A DNA stretch of 64,000 nt from Epiperipatus broadwayi (taxonomy: Eukaryota > Onychophora > Udeonychophora > Euonychophora > Peripatidae): the NCBI GenBank assembly GCA_028023455.1, contig JAQFVV010000547.1, positions 312,001-376,000 of the forward strand, in the 5' to 3' direction. Position numbers and translations under genes: made by a program. Position 1 is the stretch's first letter. Each line of letters opens with the position of its first letter. The notes beneath the pieces are model-generated. The model searched no databases and was not told the DNA's origin. It worked only from the letters and a program-made list of their open reading frames with translations. This document shows positions 1 to 13,429 of the stretch, one piece after another.

Positions 1-1120
1 ATTGAAAAGATTTTCTTTATAATTTAATTTTGTCAAAGTGTTGTAGAAACTAGTTTAATTATTGTATATAGCTAAATATTACCTTAAAAATTTTGCAGAA
101 TAATAGAAGGCTATGAATAATAGACATTTGGATTAGCAGTATTCTAACTGTGCTGTCAATGTGTTTTATTTTGTAACTTATCTACAGTAGTTTAACTGAG
201 TGATAGGATGGCAGTTTCTTCATGAGTTCCTAGATACATTCTCAATTAAGTAAAATAAAATGATTTTAATTTTTCAGTTGAATGGAATTATCATAATTTA
301 GGAATTATTGTACTCAATCTGCTATTCAAATGTTATATGACCTTCATAGCAATTAACTATATGATTATTTATTTAATATGTAAGTTGAGAATTTAATTTT
401 ATGCAAATGAAAAATAATTGTTATTCAATTTGTTAATATTTAAGTAGTAAAAAAAACATATATATATACAGTTTATCTCCGAGTTAATAATTTTTCTTAT
501 AAGTATTAATTTATATATAAAGATGTTATATCAATTGACGGTATATTAATAGTTTTTTTCTATAAAATGATTGGAAATCTATTTATTATAATTAGATGCA
601 CTATTTTTCCATTTGTTAATGTGATAAGTAACTTTGTATCTAATAATTCTACTTATAATTCATATTTGAATCTTCTTGATAAGCAATATGTAAAAAGATT
701 TTCCATTATCTATTTATTTTCAAAAATATATAAATTATGTTGTATTCATTTATATTATCAAAATATAAAATTTAGTACATAAAAACTGATATTTAGTAAT
801 AAAAGAAAGAATGATACGAATTCTATATTATTGGTCCATGCTCAAATAAAAGTGATGTTAATATTTTGGATAAATATATTTTTATTTATGAATTTAAGAA
901 TCACCTATTGTGGTATTAAAATAATTCATATTATTTTATTAGCTTTATAAACTATATCATCAATATATCTTGTATAAAAGTAATTCATTTTTATTGAAAA
1001 CATACCATGGTTTTAATTGTGTACTTTCTAAATAATATTTTATAAATTAATAAATATACATTTATAAATTGTCAGATTTCTCATTATTAATCTTTGATAA
1101 TAAAAAGTTTAATTGGTTAA
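1..1120. other. AT-rich DNA, no gene recognised
   Basis: Very AT-rich sequence with only short chance frames. The 71-residue frame at 567-782 is low-complexity and matches nothing I recognise. Confidence 0.6.
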
Positions 1121-1470
1121 AGAAACTTGACATTGATTGGGACAACTATTTTTCTATGTGTTTGAAATACTGGCCGAAGAAGATTATGGAAATGGTATGG
1201 GGAGGGACTGCTATGACTGTTTGTGAAATGTGAGAGTAAAAGGACACCCACAAAGAGAAATAAGACAGTAAAAGTATGTAGAGTGGTAAAATAAAGGATC
1301 TTTCAAGAGAGAAGAAATGTTTTATGTTTTAAACTAGGAATACGATTTGTAAGGATTTAACAAGAAAACGATATTACCATTTCAACAATGAGTCTTATAG
1401 ATTTGCAATGTGGTGCTTTGGGGGACAGGATTGGTAAATTTGGTGTAAAGGATAAAGTGAATAAAAACTA
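1121..1470 (+). pseudogene. Possible decayed LINE C-terminal fragment
   Basis: Around 1160-1310 the plus strand reads, in a broken frame, VRVKGHPQREIRQ followed by a stop. This resembles the G-(R/H)-P-(Q/R)-(R/K) basic tail seen at the C-terminus of RTE-type LINE proteins, where such a motif follows the connection domain. GC content is higher than in the flanks. There is no catalytic motif and the fragment is too short and damaged for firm assignment. Confidence 0.25.
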
Positions 1471-2150
1471 ATTTGTAGATATTTTATGTACATATTTAAA
1501 TGTTTGTTTAATAAAGTTTATTACTTAAAATAAAAAAATTATTAGCAGCCATATAAAAACTTGAGAAAGGTAGATAAATGAAGAACAAAATATCAAATAG
1601 ATTTCGGGATAACTGAGCAAATCAATCTATGAAACACAAATTCCAGATATATCACATGCTAATCTTTTAATCTGCATGTTTACATTTGACATCTTGTGAT
1701 GTTGTCTTGTAACTCTTTTTAGAGCAAATTTTATTTTTAAAAAACTTCACCATCTTATCTAATTCAATTTCTCATATTTATTTTTCTTTATATCTATTAA
1801 GTGAAAACAATTAAATTGCATTTTACTACAGTATCTTTACAATAATCCTTGTAATGTCAATGACTCTGCTTCTCCAAGAAAACAGTACTTAAATTTATCT
1901 TTAAATATTTTTTAGAAAATCTCTTACTGTCTATTACTTCAATCACATATGTTGCTTTAACATTAATATATTCAATATCATTATATGATTTTATCAATAT
2001 ATCTAGAATTTTTGTGGAACATACTCAAATGAATTTTTCCAATGTTTTTATGTTGCAACATTAACATCAGATGATGTCTCACTTCCATACAAAAATAGGA
2101 TAATATAATATAATGGTTGGGGAAGATACTCTTACTCTATCAGCCATATA
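1471..2150. other. AT-rich DNA, nothing recognised
   Basis: No open frame of note, no repeat that I could match elsewhere in the window. Confidence 0.5.
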
Positions 2151-4136
2151 GGGCTCCACCAGGCCATTTGAACCTGGAAAATTTATATAGTAGACAGATA
2201 CTTCTTTGTAAGATTCCATTTCTATTTGACTGCTATACCCCAGCCATTGGCTCAAGGAGTAACTGAGATTTAATGATATAGACTTTTAAACATATTTTTA
2301 ATAAAGAAAAAAAGATAATAAAATAAGTCACTGCTAGTTATAATCACACAAACATTTATTTACACACATATATAAATTTGAGGAATAAATTCTTTAATAT
2401 TGCTTTAGGTTTTATTATTATTATTTTTAACTAAGTTTCAATATCTTGATAAGTTCATTCAGATGAATATTTTATACAATTTAATAATTTGGTAAATGTA
2501 AATACCCTACATAGATTATACATTTATATACTAGATTCTTTCTTTCAACTCCAGGCCACAAGTTTATGTCCAAACCAATGCCAGCTTATTGATATACTGA
2601 TGTTATCAATGCAAAATGAGGTTGTTAGCATATAAAAAAAACATGCTGACAGGAATATGCATCTGTAGCATGATATCTTTGAAAAAATAAGAATGACCCT
2701 CATCCAGTACAGGAATGTGCATCTGTCTAGTGAGGTAATTATTTGGAATATATATATATATATATATTAGACATGCTCTATAATGGTGGATTACAGTCTT
2801 GGCGATCTTACTATCATTACCTAGAGTGTAAGAAGATCAATGGTGCAGGGAATACATCTACATTCATTGGAAACACAATGGCTACACTTTTGGCTATATG
2901 TTCAATTGAGTACAGCACCCTGATGCTAATGGGAAACAAGGGAATGAGAATACAATGCACCTTCCCACATTACATTGACATAATAAGCCCGTATATCCAT
3001 CCACCAGCACCAATTCAACTACGAGACAAATAGTCTGAAATTAACCCATTTAAACTATCATAATGTTGTGAATCTATGCAGCCATTTATGCCCATTTTTA
3101 AATTTAATACAAGTTAATAATTTAGTTAGATAAACAACAAAACTATATAATAAATTATAACAGAAAAGTGAAAAATGGAAATGATTGAACTTAATACATA
3201 AATAAAAAGATTATTAACTGACTTAGAGTCCTATTGCTGGTCATATAAGAGTTTACTTAGTTATATTTTTTGCAAATTAAACACTTTATTGAAGAGATAT
3301 TTAAAAGGTTCAATTGATAAAACTTCATACTTTCCATGGTAGATTTGAAGTTCATCTTGTCCATGATGCATTGCACCCATCCACTCGAAGTCCATTTAAT
3401 ATTTCTATCATTTCTGAGAAGACCAGTCCATTGTTTGATGCCTTTCAGTAATCATCAATTTGGGAGGCCACCTTGGCTAGTGCATAACAGGAAATTAATT
3501 CATTGTGAGATCCTTATATTTCAGGGTCTGCAATGCAGTTCATGAATCAACAGTTACTTCATTTTCTAAGTGGTAAAAAGGCTGTAATAATTTGATATTT
3601 CCATCTTTTATAATTTTTGGCCTCTCTTATCACAAACTCTCTGGATTGATTGCACATGACATTTTTTTCTTTCTTATTGTTCCTGATGCTTTCCTTTCTG
3701 GCCCGTGCATGATTTGGTGCTTACATTGGTCAATCTGCTTCAAAATGGGAAACACAAGCTTTAATTTTTATCACTTACCTGACCTTTACATTACAAAGTG
3801 CCCAAGGGTTTGTTTGTTTTAGATTCAATTAATAGAACAATCATTTCCATTCACTAAATTTTAAACATGATTTTTAAATTGAAACTAATTAACATATTTA
3901 TTTTTCATTACTTTTAAACAAAAAAATATTAATCTTTATCTTTAGATCTATTTTTTACATAATTTTTTTAATAATAATCATTTTTTTAAATAGTATTCTA
4001 TCTGTGTGATTATATATATGTTAAAATAACTACTTTAATTTTCTTTTATATTTTTAATGAATCAATTTTATTTACGATTATTTTCCTGTTTTATTTTAAT
4101 TTTAAAATAATGTGATAGCATATGTATACCATTACA
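2151..4136 (-). repeat. LTR-like 2-kb repeat, copy 1
   Basis: The segment aligns collinearly with 59776-61896 over its whole length. Shared landmarks include the terminal gggc(t/g)cca block, AAATTTATATAGTAG, GAGGAATAAATT, the GACAGGAAT(A/G)(T/G)GCATCTG block, ATGGAAATGATTGAA and the terminal TTTTAAAATAATGT. Read on the minus strand it begins TGTAATGG at 4136 and ends next to TGGAGCCC (2150-2157), a degenerate version of the TGGCGCCC seen in copy 2. That pattern suggests a long terminal repeat followed by a lysine-tRNA-type primer-binding site. No ORF in it looks genuine; the frames at 2743-3033 and 3336-3822 are not conserved in copy 2. It could instead be another class of interspersed repeat. 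Confidence 0.55.
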
Positions 4137-4792
4137 ATAATTACTATATACAACTAATTTAGTTATGACAGATAGATATACAACCATGATACAATGCTCT
4201 ATCATTTAACAAGTTAAATGTAGCAATTGCATATAGTAGTATGTGTTGTGATTTTATCTAAAATATTACTAAAATATTTAAATTGCTTCACATTCTGAAG
4301 CTGTTCATCATTGAAGCTATATTTTCTTCATCATTGGTCAACAAAACCCTAGAGTTTTTTGATCATCAATTATCCAACAAAGTTTTTATATGATTGTATT
4401 TAAAATATTAAAAACGTTTTATAGATTATCTTTTCAACTTACAAAAGTGGCATAACCCTTAACCCATTTGTATGTTGGACAACAGAGAAACATCTTTTGG
4501 CCAATTCTCCCCCTGATGAATTTTTTTGTAAGTATTATACATTAAAATGCATTTAAAATGATATATTTTATTATAATAAATTTTTTGCTTGAAATTTCTG
4601 CAAAAAAGCATGAAATTCAAAAATCCCACTTTAACAATAGACATATGCCCCACCTTGACATGTTCCCCCATTGACTGTTGCCAAGGCTGTAAAATGTTTG
4701 ACATTTTACAACATTGTAGTATCTAATAATGCAAACACTTGTTTATTTGCATATTTATGATGGTTTTAGATATTTTTTAAAAAATAATTTGC
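4137..4792. other. AT-rich DNA, nothing recognised
   Basis: No feature supported. Confidence 0.5.
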
Positions 4793-5200
4793 ACTATATT
4801 TATTAGATATCAAGAAATATAAATTATTAATAATTTATTTTGACTTGAAATACTTTATTTTCAACAATATAATGTTATATTAGCAGCTAATGTAAATATG
4901 GCCTGAAACAAATTAAAAAATTCTAGTTCTGATGTAAACAAGCTACTTTATTTACGAGTAAGAAACTATCAAGAAAATATCATAATTTTGCAATAAATAT
5001 TCAAAAAATTTAAACTTTTAAAACATAATTTGTTAGATATAAGAGAAATAAATAATTATTTGTTAAAGTTTTTAAAAATAATCAGAAATAAAGATGATTT
5101 CATTGATTTTGTAAACTGAAAATAATCTTTCTAGAAATGATGACATGTAAAGTCTTTGTTTGCGATCTCATTTTTTTAATATTTACAGAAACAAAATATG
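4793..5200 (+). repeat. Dispersed 0.4-kb repeat, copy 1
   Basis: Matches 43793-44205 in direct orientation. Shared strings include TTATTAGATATCAAGAAAT, GTTATATTAGCAGCTAA, AATATGGCCTGAA, ATAAATATTCAAAAA and CTGAAAATAATCTTTCTA. Divergence is about 20-25% with small indels. No terminal repeats or coding capacity were found, so the class is unknown. Confidence 0.6.
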
Positions 5201-7750
5201 AACATTTAAATTTTATTTCAGTAGAAAACAAAAATATCTATTGAATGAAGTCAAATTTATTATTTTCTGATATGTAATAATCATTTTATCATATATTTTA
5301 CATTGACATGTGAGACAAAGAAAACTATCAGAAAATCCAATGACAGAGATGGTTAATAAACTGAAAAACAATGTTTTTATTTTTGCCATTAATCATAAAT
5401 CAATTAGATTTATGGTTTTGTATTTTAAAAATACTATTTTAGAGCATTTACAAATGAAATTTTAAATACTTCTCTACAATAAATTTCTCAAAACAACAAT
5501 AATTACACTTCTTTTTCATTTTATTAAAATAATTTTACCAGTATGATGCAATATCCTATATTTTACTCTATTAAATGCAACATCCTCATACCAGATTTTA
5601 TTTTTACTTAAAATGCTGCAAAGATCTTTAAACCATTTGTATTCTTAAGCTGTTTCCCATCCAAATCAAAATTGCTAAAAACTGTCATTCCATCATTTGC
5701 TCATGAATCACCTAACATTTGGAATATTAATTACTAAAACAATATCATTAAAAATTTCACTCAAGATGTTAAGAAATATTATGAAAGTCATTATTTGAAT
5801 TGGGCTGTGTGTGCATAATGTTAACATATAAATTATCTTTCAATAAATTTCTTAATAATTATTGATATTGCTTGAGAGATCATTGCTTATAATTAGCTGT
5901 CATTCATAAACAAGTATAGTCATTCTAATAAAAAAGAAAAGAGAAAAAAAACACAAAGAACAAAAATTAAATGTAATGTTTATAATGATTGTATAATATT
6001 ACTTTCCATGAGTGCATGATATATCCTTATATATCATATGATAGTTTTTTAATCTGTTTATTTAACTTCTTGAATGTTAAGTTTATCTATTATCCACTAT
6101 TTTTCCTAACTAACAAGCATTTTTTAATTGTAGTTTTCCATTGAATATTATCCTGTCATATTTATTCCATCTGTCTTGCATCTCTTTAGAATGTCTATAA
6201 TATAATCTTTATTGTATAAATGGAATTTACTTTTCTCATATAAATCAGATAAAATTTGCACAAAATACTTTTTACAATTATCTATGTCAATAAAGATATG
6301 ACAGATTTAACATTTAGCAAGTTAAGAACATAGTATTTGTTTAATCTTGCCATTACATTTTCGAGTCTTATACCATATTAAATAAAATTTATCCTCTCAC
6401 TTTCATCACTAGATATGGGAAAACAACACTTTTATATACAATGAATTTTGTTAAAGTAGTTTTATCATTATGATAAAATACTCAATTTTTCCAATTGATT
6501 TTTACTCTTCCATAACTATGATTATTATTGGAAAAAAAACTTTTAATAAATTAAAAATAATGAAAGATTTTTTTAAAAACACTCAATTGGCCAAGTCTGC
6601 TTAAAGATCATACAATAAAAAAGGCATCGATTGCCAAAATTAATTAATAATTTACAAATGCTCTAGGAACGATTTTTAAAGTCAGAAAATTTTATTAATT
6701 TGCTTTATAAGATAAAATAATTAAATATTTTATGTAAAAAATAAATTTAATATTTTGAAAACAAAAAAAAAATCCTGGTTAATTAAATGAAATTACCGTT
6801 TTTTCTGTGTTTGGGTGCTTGAACATCATGTGACATCTGAGCTACTAAATATACAATTGTCTACTGCTCATAAAAAAATGTTAAATTTACATCCAACATG
6901 TAATTTACATTTGACTTTATTATTAATTTATTAACTAATAAAGATATTTATTTTAAAACATATAACAAAACATATAAATATATTTATTTTAGAATATTTT
7001 TGTTCCTTAATTAATTTATTTGTTTATTTTTTAATTATTTAAAATTAATGTCTTATTGCGTTCACGTTTGTATATATTTTTCTATTATTTAGTTTTTAAA
7101 TACACTTCTGAAGCTTTTATCTTATTAGTATAAGTTATTATTTTGAAATCAAGTGAGATTTAAATCTTGTGTCTGTCTGATAATTTGTTTGTTATCGTCT
7201 TATAAAGACTCTTTAAAAAAAATATTAACTTCAAAATTTTCTTTTCTAGATTATAATAGAATATTCAAATAATATTATCATTAAAGAAGTTTAAAAGCAT
7301 TTCAAAACGTGCAATTAAAAATGACATAACAATTACAAAATAAATCTATTTAACATAAAAAAGTTTACGATTATATTATCAACAAAGCTTGTTAAGCATG
7401 AATGGCTTTCGGCAGCTGAATACGAATTAGGAAATTGAATTTTTTTTAAAAAACATATAGAAATTAAGACTTGTTAATAATATTATTAATTATTCGTTGC
7501 AAATCGACATTGATTCCTGACAATATTATTAACATTTTCCTAAGATTATTTATCGTGCTTGTAGTTTTTCGAGCTATTCAAAGGCACATTTATTATTGTA
7601 ATGACAAACAATATATCCTGTTAATTATTGGTCATCGCTTTTTTATTATTAACCTTTCTAAAATATTTTACATCTTTTAATTAACATATGAATTTTTTTC
7701 TCTACAATGCAGGCTTTTTTACACCTGCACTCCAATATGTAATATATAGG
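5201..7750. other. AT-rich DNA, nothing recognised
   Basis: About 2.5 kb of AT-rich sequence with homopolymer runs and only short frames (for example 7471-7680) with no family resemblance. Confidence 0.5.
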
Positions 7751-7752
7751 TA

Positions 7753-7901
7753 GTTTGAACTCAGACTTTCACACGACCCTCAACTATCAATGCTATCTCA
7801 TACTGCTGACACGCCTGAGCACACACATGTCGACATGTGTGTGATCAAGCGTGTCAGCAGTATGAGATAGTTGAGCGTCGTGTGAAAGTCTGAGTTCAAA
7901 C
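7753..7901. repeat. Long near-perfect palindrome (fold-back element)
   Basis: The sequence from GTTTGAACTCAGACTTTC is mirrored by GAAAGTCTGAGTTCAAAC. The arms are about 70 nt, centred on ACATGTCGACATGT near 7831. The left arm has an extra block of about 9 nt (around 7788-7797) and a few mismatches. The outer motif, a TTTGAAC-CAGACTTTC string, recurs at 9394-9408 and 11768-11784, so this is one member of a fold-back family. It could be a MITE or a head-to-head SINE. Confidence 0.75.
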
Positions 7902-8063
7902 ACTCTATATCTTTTAATTATAAAAGATGTATTGATGCCTGTTTTATACACACTTGACAATTTTTTTGAGCAAATTTTGATATTGCAAAAAATGGATATA
8001 TTTTTAAAAAGTAGTTATGACTGTTTTATTTTAGATTAATAATTTTTTTTATAGAAACATAAT

Positions 8064-8274
8064 ATCATCATCATCAACCATTATCAATCCACTGCATGAT
8101 GAAGGTCTCTCCAAGTTCAATCCATCTTTTCCGATCTTTAGCTTCTTTTCTCCACATCACCCCTGCACACTTTTTTATTTCATCCATCCATCTCACATGT
8201 GGTCTCTTTCTGGGTCTTTTACAATATCTTGGAATCCAGTTTAAAATTTCAATTGTCCATTTATTATCATCTAT
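8064..8274 (-). mobile_element. 5'-truncated RTE LINE, 3' end only
   Basis: The minus strand reproduces the last about 210 nt of the RTE element at 47073-49480: the region encoding the basic C-terminus (W-A-I-E-I-L-N-W-I-P type), the stop and the GATGATGAT-type tail. It is flanked by ACATAAT at 8057-8063 and 8275-8281, a plausible 7-bp target-site duplication. Severe 5' truncation with an intact 3' tail is the normal result of target-primed reverse transcription. The frame at 8096-8329 on the plus strand is only its antisense shadow. Confidence 0.85.
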
Positions 8275-8281
8275 ACATAAT

Positions 8282-8979
8282 ACACTGCTTTTTTTATATA
8301 TTGATGTTATTTATAAATTTTGTTTTTGATTTTCAGTAGACCCAAAGCTTATGTTTACACACCTTGATGCCAACTTTGCTACAGAAGTGTTACGATATTC
8401 AAGGATTAGATAGATAATTTATGATAAAATTGGAGGGAGGGGGATTGGTAAGAAAAAAGCAGTGTTATTGAAAATGAATTTTAATAAGAAATCAGTTCAA
8501 AGTTACATATTAATATAAAAGAACATGTAGATGAAGCATTATTATTTAAAATATGGACAGGAATTTTGGATACTAAATAAAGAAGACAAAATTGCATAAC
8601 TGGATAACAAAGTATTGATCATTTATTTTGAAATTAAAATATTGAACAAAAGTTCAGGAATGGTTATAAGGACTATTAAAAAAGCATAAAACTGAAAGAA
8701 GCAAAATAGACAGATTTGTTGTTTAAAGTTTTTAAGATATGAATAGAGAGTATGAGATATAGGGTATTGAACTAATGAAATAACTTTTATTAAAATGGTA
8801 TAGAAGAAGAAAACAAACTCTCAAATATGGAAGTATTCTAATGGGCTTATAGAATGAAAGAGACTAATGAGGTAGGAGGTAAAAGTCGATGGATTTTTGG
8901 TTGTATATATCTAAATTTTTTTAAATTTATCTATGGCTAAACTTTTTACATTACATCATATGGTATCACTGCTCCTGAA
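8282..8979. other. AT-rich DNA, nothing recognised
   Basis: No feature supported. Confidence 0.4.
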
Positions 8980-9110
8980 AGCTCTGTATGGTTTGGTGCA
9001 GTGGTGGAAAGTCTGACTTGGGATTGGGAGTCCTAAAATTGATTCTAGCATTCAAACTTCTTATGAATTCCTGAGCTATAAGGCCATTAGCCTTTTTTTT
9101 TATTATTTTT
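8980..9110 (+). mobile_element. tRNA-derived SINE-like element
   Basis: It contains GGTTTGGTGCAGTGGT, an A-box-like motif, followed about 75 nt later by a CTTATGAATTCC block and a T-run. The minus strand of 50800-50925 carries the same order: GGTTTGGTGCAATGGTAGAA, then TCTCTTATGAATTCCC. The pair defines a short interspersed family with an RNA polymerase III-type head. The B box is degenerate. Confidence 0.5.
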
Positions 9111-9383
9111 GAATAAATAATTAATCATTATCATAAACGAAATTGTGACTACTTGTAGAATAATAGTTTTAATAATAATGATAATAATAAAAAAGGTTGA
9201 CAAGTAAGGTAAAATAAAAGGGGAAAATTTTTTTTTTATTTCATAGATTTAAAATTTGCTTGAGTTCTTTTTAAATTTAACATTCAGAGTTCAAGATTTA
9301 TAATTTAATTATTCAGTGTTTGAAATTAAAATATGTGATATTTGAATAAAGAATAATGTATATATTGAACTCTAGATGTAATC

Positions 9384-9605
9384 AGAGAGAATTTGAACAC
9401 AGACTTTCAATCTCCTATTAGCTGTCCCACTATATCTTTTATAACTGATACACATGACCACATACATGAGAAAAGATAAATGATCTCCAATATATGTATT
9501 TCATGCTGAGCTAGAAGATTATCTCCGACACACATATATAATCAGTATTCAATTTATATTAAGATAGCAAATCTTCAAACTTTAGTGACCAGACCCTATA
9601 TCTCT
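9384..9605 (+). repeat. Relic of the 11.8-kb fold-back family
   Basis: The left part (AGAGAGAATTTGAACACAG) resembles the left end of the element at 11761-12144. The right part (9553-9592) is the reverse complement of 11925-11960 of that element (ACTAAAGTTTGA(A/G)GATTTGCTA). The pieces are rearranged relative to that copy. Confidence 0.5.
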
Positions 9606-11295
9606 ATGATTTAAGAAAATTAATTCAAGTTTTATTTCATTAAAATATCAAGATTATAGAAAAAGATTTTTGTACTGTAATAAATATTTTTTTGTTGATA
9701 TTGTAATTAATCAATAAAATATAATATAAATCTTTATTATATTATAACAACAACTTATAAATACATCACATAATAATTATATATATAAAAGCCTTTTTCG
9801 ATAATACTAAATTTTTAAATTTTAAATTTTAAAAATTTTAAATTTAAATTTAAATTTTTTTTATTGTAATTAATAAAACTAACATTAAAAAAATAATGAG
9901 AAAAGCAATAAAATATAGTTTTAAACAATGGACAGTTCAAGTAAAATATAGTAATTAAAATTTTTATAAAACCTCACATTCTCTTATGCATCTTCTTTAT
10001 TTTTTCTTTTGTTTGTCATTGTTATTAGCTGCTTATAAAACAATCAAGTTTTTTTTATTTAACTGCCAAGTTACGAATAAAAATCAATATTGTAAAATGA
10101 ACTTGATGATGCATTACTAAATTCATATTGGGTGCCCATTTCTCCTGGACATGATGTTGTTCCTAATTAATTATTTACTCAAAGATTAATATGTGGTCAA
10201 ATTTGAATTGCCACTTCCTGAATTGTGCTTGATCTATACTAGAATTATACCTGCACAAATACATGATAAATAAAAGTTCTTTCTCATAGAATATCTGGGT
10301 CTTTAGAGAGGGGAAGAAACATATGGAAACATATATAAATGCTGTAAAAATGTAAAGCAACTAAAGAAGTTGAAAACATTAATATTTCTAAATTTACAAG
10401 AATGGATTCTGTAGCATCTAAAATAAATAAACCAAAAAGAAATATACCAAAATGGACTCCATAATATAAAAACAAATTAAAGAAAATAAAAATAAATTGA
10501 TAAATATTAAACATAAAATGGATTTATAACTGGAGACTTTAACAAAACTTTTAATATTGAAAGAGTGATAACCTGAAGGATGCTAATATTTATAACAATT
10601 TGTTATATTGTTATTTATATTTTATAATTTAAAATAATAGTGTACATCTTAATGTATAGTATTAAGCTTATTAGAATAATATAAGTCAGTTTAATCAATG
10701 AATATTATTAAATAATAAATGATTATTTTATTTAATTAATCTAGCTTCCTGTCTCTTTTCTCATAAATTCATACCATTCGAATATTAATAAATTATATGC
10801 AATAATGGAAATGAATTGCTTATATTAATTTTGTTTGATTAAAGTAATACATTGACTTTATAATAGCCTGCGAGATAAGATTTTCTACTCAACCAGGTTA
10901 GACATCTACTTTAACAATGCTGATGCTGATCTCCCATGGATTTCTCTGTAGTTGGGTGGCATCCTGGTTTAAACCAGCATACATTCTGAATCCATAAGGG
11001 ATTTTTTTTTTCTACTTAATTATGAGTGATTTAATAGTCTTGAAAAGTGGCCGTAGTCTATAATATTTTTATAAATATAGCTAGGTCTGACCATTAGTAT
11101 GGCTTATGATTAAAATAAATTATATTTACCCTCATATTTTGTATCATCTCTGAATTATTTCGATTTAAAGTATAAGATCACGAAAGTTACCGTTATTATT
11201 AAACACTAATATTTCAAATTCACAGGAGTCGTATAAAATCAACCTATCTTTTATTTATTCAAATAATTATTTGTTTGTAAAGATTTATCAAATGC
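9606..11295. other. AT-rich DNA with one GC-richer island
   Basis: Mostly AT-rich. A GC-richer patch at about 10865-11000 could be a SINE remnant but has no clear A/B boxes. No gene is supported; the frames at 10175-10514 are low-complexity. Confidence 0.4.
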
Positions 11296-11376
11296 ATAAA
11301 ATAATCACCGATTATCCATTTATTTTTTAGATTAAATAAAATGATCACCGATTATCCATTCATTTTTTAGATTAAA
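11296..11376 (+). repeat. Two-copy 40-bp tandem repeat
   Basis: The unit containing ATCACCGATTATCCATT is repeated with a 40-bp period and only a few differences. Confidence 0.8.
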
Positions 11377-11760
11377 TATAACTATAATATTAACTGTTAC
11401 AGGAGTAACTAAACATCCCTAGAATTTCTCATGTTCTTAAATTCTACTTAAATTTAATAAATACTTTTGATATCCCGATATTGTGTTTCATTAGTGGTAA
11501 AAACAAAACAGATGGAGCTTACCATTTTTATAATACTTCTACTAAAGATTTTAGGATTGACATTATTTCATGTGCTTATTTAACACTGCTTTAAATACTT
11601 AACGCTTTTTTTATACAAAATAAAAATATACTAATGAAATGCTAAATGTTATGAAAATCATTCATAATATTGCTACATTCTTTGGTAATATAAGTTTATA
11701 AAAATAATATTAATATTTTAAATACATATATAATATTTATACTTTAAGCTATATGTAATT

Positions 11761-12144
11761 AGAGGAGATTTGAACCAGACTTTCAAGCCTCCTTTAGTCT
11801 TTCAGTTCATTTCATACAACCAATACACACGACTACATATTCTGATGATGGCGTGTTCAAAGTCCTTGTTTGGCATTTTCAATGATATTGATGGCTTAAA
11901 GGTCAGAGAATGGAGAGGATTGAAGCCCGACCACTAAAGTTTGAGGATTTGCTACCTTAATATAAAATGAGCACTGATTTTATACATGTGTAAGAAATGA
12001 TAATTCAGACCAACTGATGAGTGCTGGTTCTATAGGAAATATATATATTGAAAATTATTGTTGTTTTTTTTTCACTTGTATGTGGTCATATGAGATGGAA
12101 TGAATGATTAAAGGGAGTTGAAAGTCTGGGTTCAAATCCCCTCT
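11761..12144. mobile_element. MITE-like element with 65-70 nt terminal inverted repeats
   Basis: The left end AGAGGAGATTTGAACC is mirrored by the right end GGTTCAAATCCCCTCT. The inverted arms extend through AGACTTTCAA to TATGACCACATA-type sequence, about 65-70 nt. The internal region has no ORF. The right-end motif GGGTTCAAATCC resembles a polymerase III B box, so the element may be a fold-back of a tRNA-derived SINE rather than a DNA transposon. Confidence 0.65.
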
Positions 12145-13136
12145 AAAATAATATTAGCACATTAAGTTAATAAAAAACCTGACACATTGTTCTGATGTAA
12201 TAAGTAGTCAGCATTTGTAAATTGTTGATCAAATATTTATTAATTTTAAAAAATAATTTTATCATATTTATTTTATACGATTAGCCATAAAAAATAAAAA
12301 AAATTAAAACGACTGTACTAACAATTTTAATAATAAGTTTGTCACGAAAACTCTATTTTTAGTAAATTAATTGTGATTATAATAACGTTTGATTTTTTCT
12401 TAATACTATGCTAAAAAATTATTATAATTTCATCTTACTTTTGTTTGGTTAATAATTACAATGTATTCTTAACTGTATCCTTTTTATTATATTTTTTCAA
12501 AATTACAGAAAATTAATGATAATAATGATGAAAAAGTAAATTGAAAATCCTGTTTGAGTTTCTAGTTTATCTTCAAGGCATCCCTCCCTCCCTCCCATGA
12601 CAATTTGATTCGGAAGTGTAGGCAGAAAACAACTAAGAAAAATTTATTTTTAAATTTTGAGATTAAAAAAAGTTTCTATATATATATTTGAAAGGTTTTA
12701 AGATATAGTGGTTTTCCTATATCTATTTCAGGTTCCAAATATGCTTAAAATTTCTTTTCAACTATTTGGATTATAGCTAAAAGAGACCTACCAGAGTCCT
12801 ACCTGTTTTTAGAGAAATGGCGAAACAAAGATGCAAAACTGTGAAAGACTTTTACTACTAATATATTTAAAAACATTGGTAAAAATATCTTCTTTTTGAA
12901 TATTTATCTACGGGAGGAAGATGTCAAAATGGCCTTTGATTTATAGGAGGCTGTTTAAAAGCTGCTTATATAAGCTTATATGCAAAGATTGACTTGATCA
13001 AATTATTTCAAACCCTTCTCAAATTGTATTTCATAATCTCATAATCTATCAAATCAATGACAAAAAATTCAGAATGACTTTTCTTACTATATTTATATAT
13101 TTCATAGGAATATTCAAGAGTGAAAGTTATTCATGA
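12145..13136. other. AT-rich DNA, nothing recognised
   Basis: No gene or repeat supported, apart from a short (TCCC)n run at 12582-12596. Confidence 0.4.
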
Positions 13137-13183
13137 TATATATATATATATATCATATATATATATATATAAATGATATGCAA

Positions 13184-13217
<34 letters not shown>

Positions 13218-13411
13218 TGCATATCATTTGTTGAAAGTCAAATGTAAAAAGTGAGTACAAACTAATGTTAGAATATTTCAACTGTGCTACATGTATTTGA
13301 AGTTTCTTTTTATCTATTGTGCTGGATTCAAACTTTGTGTTTTTAAGTATAGGTAGCACTATTGAAATATTCTAACATCAGTTTGTATTTATTTAGTATA
13401 TATATATATAT
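13137..13411. repeat. (TA)n tracts and a fold-back repeat
   Basis: Three (TA)n runs are interrupted by mirrored ATGATATGCAATGCAT-type sequence. They are followed by an inverted repeat at 13255-13388 with about 36-nt arms (AATGTTAGAATATTTCAA mirrored by TTGAAATATTCTAACAT) around a 60-nt loop. Another (TA)n run lies at 13398-13411. Confidence 0.8.
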
Positions 13412-13429
13412 TGTAATGGTATAAATCTA

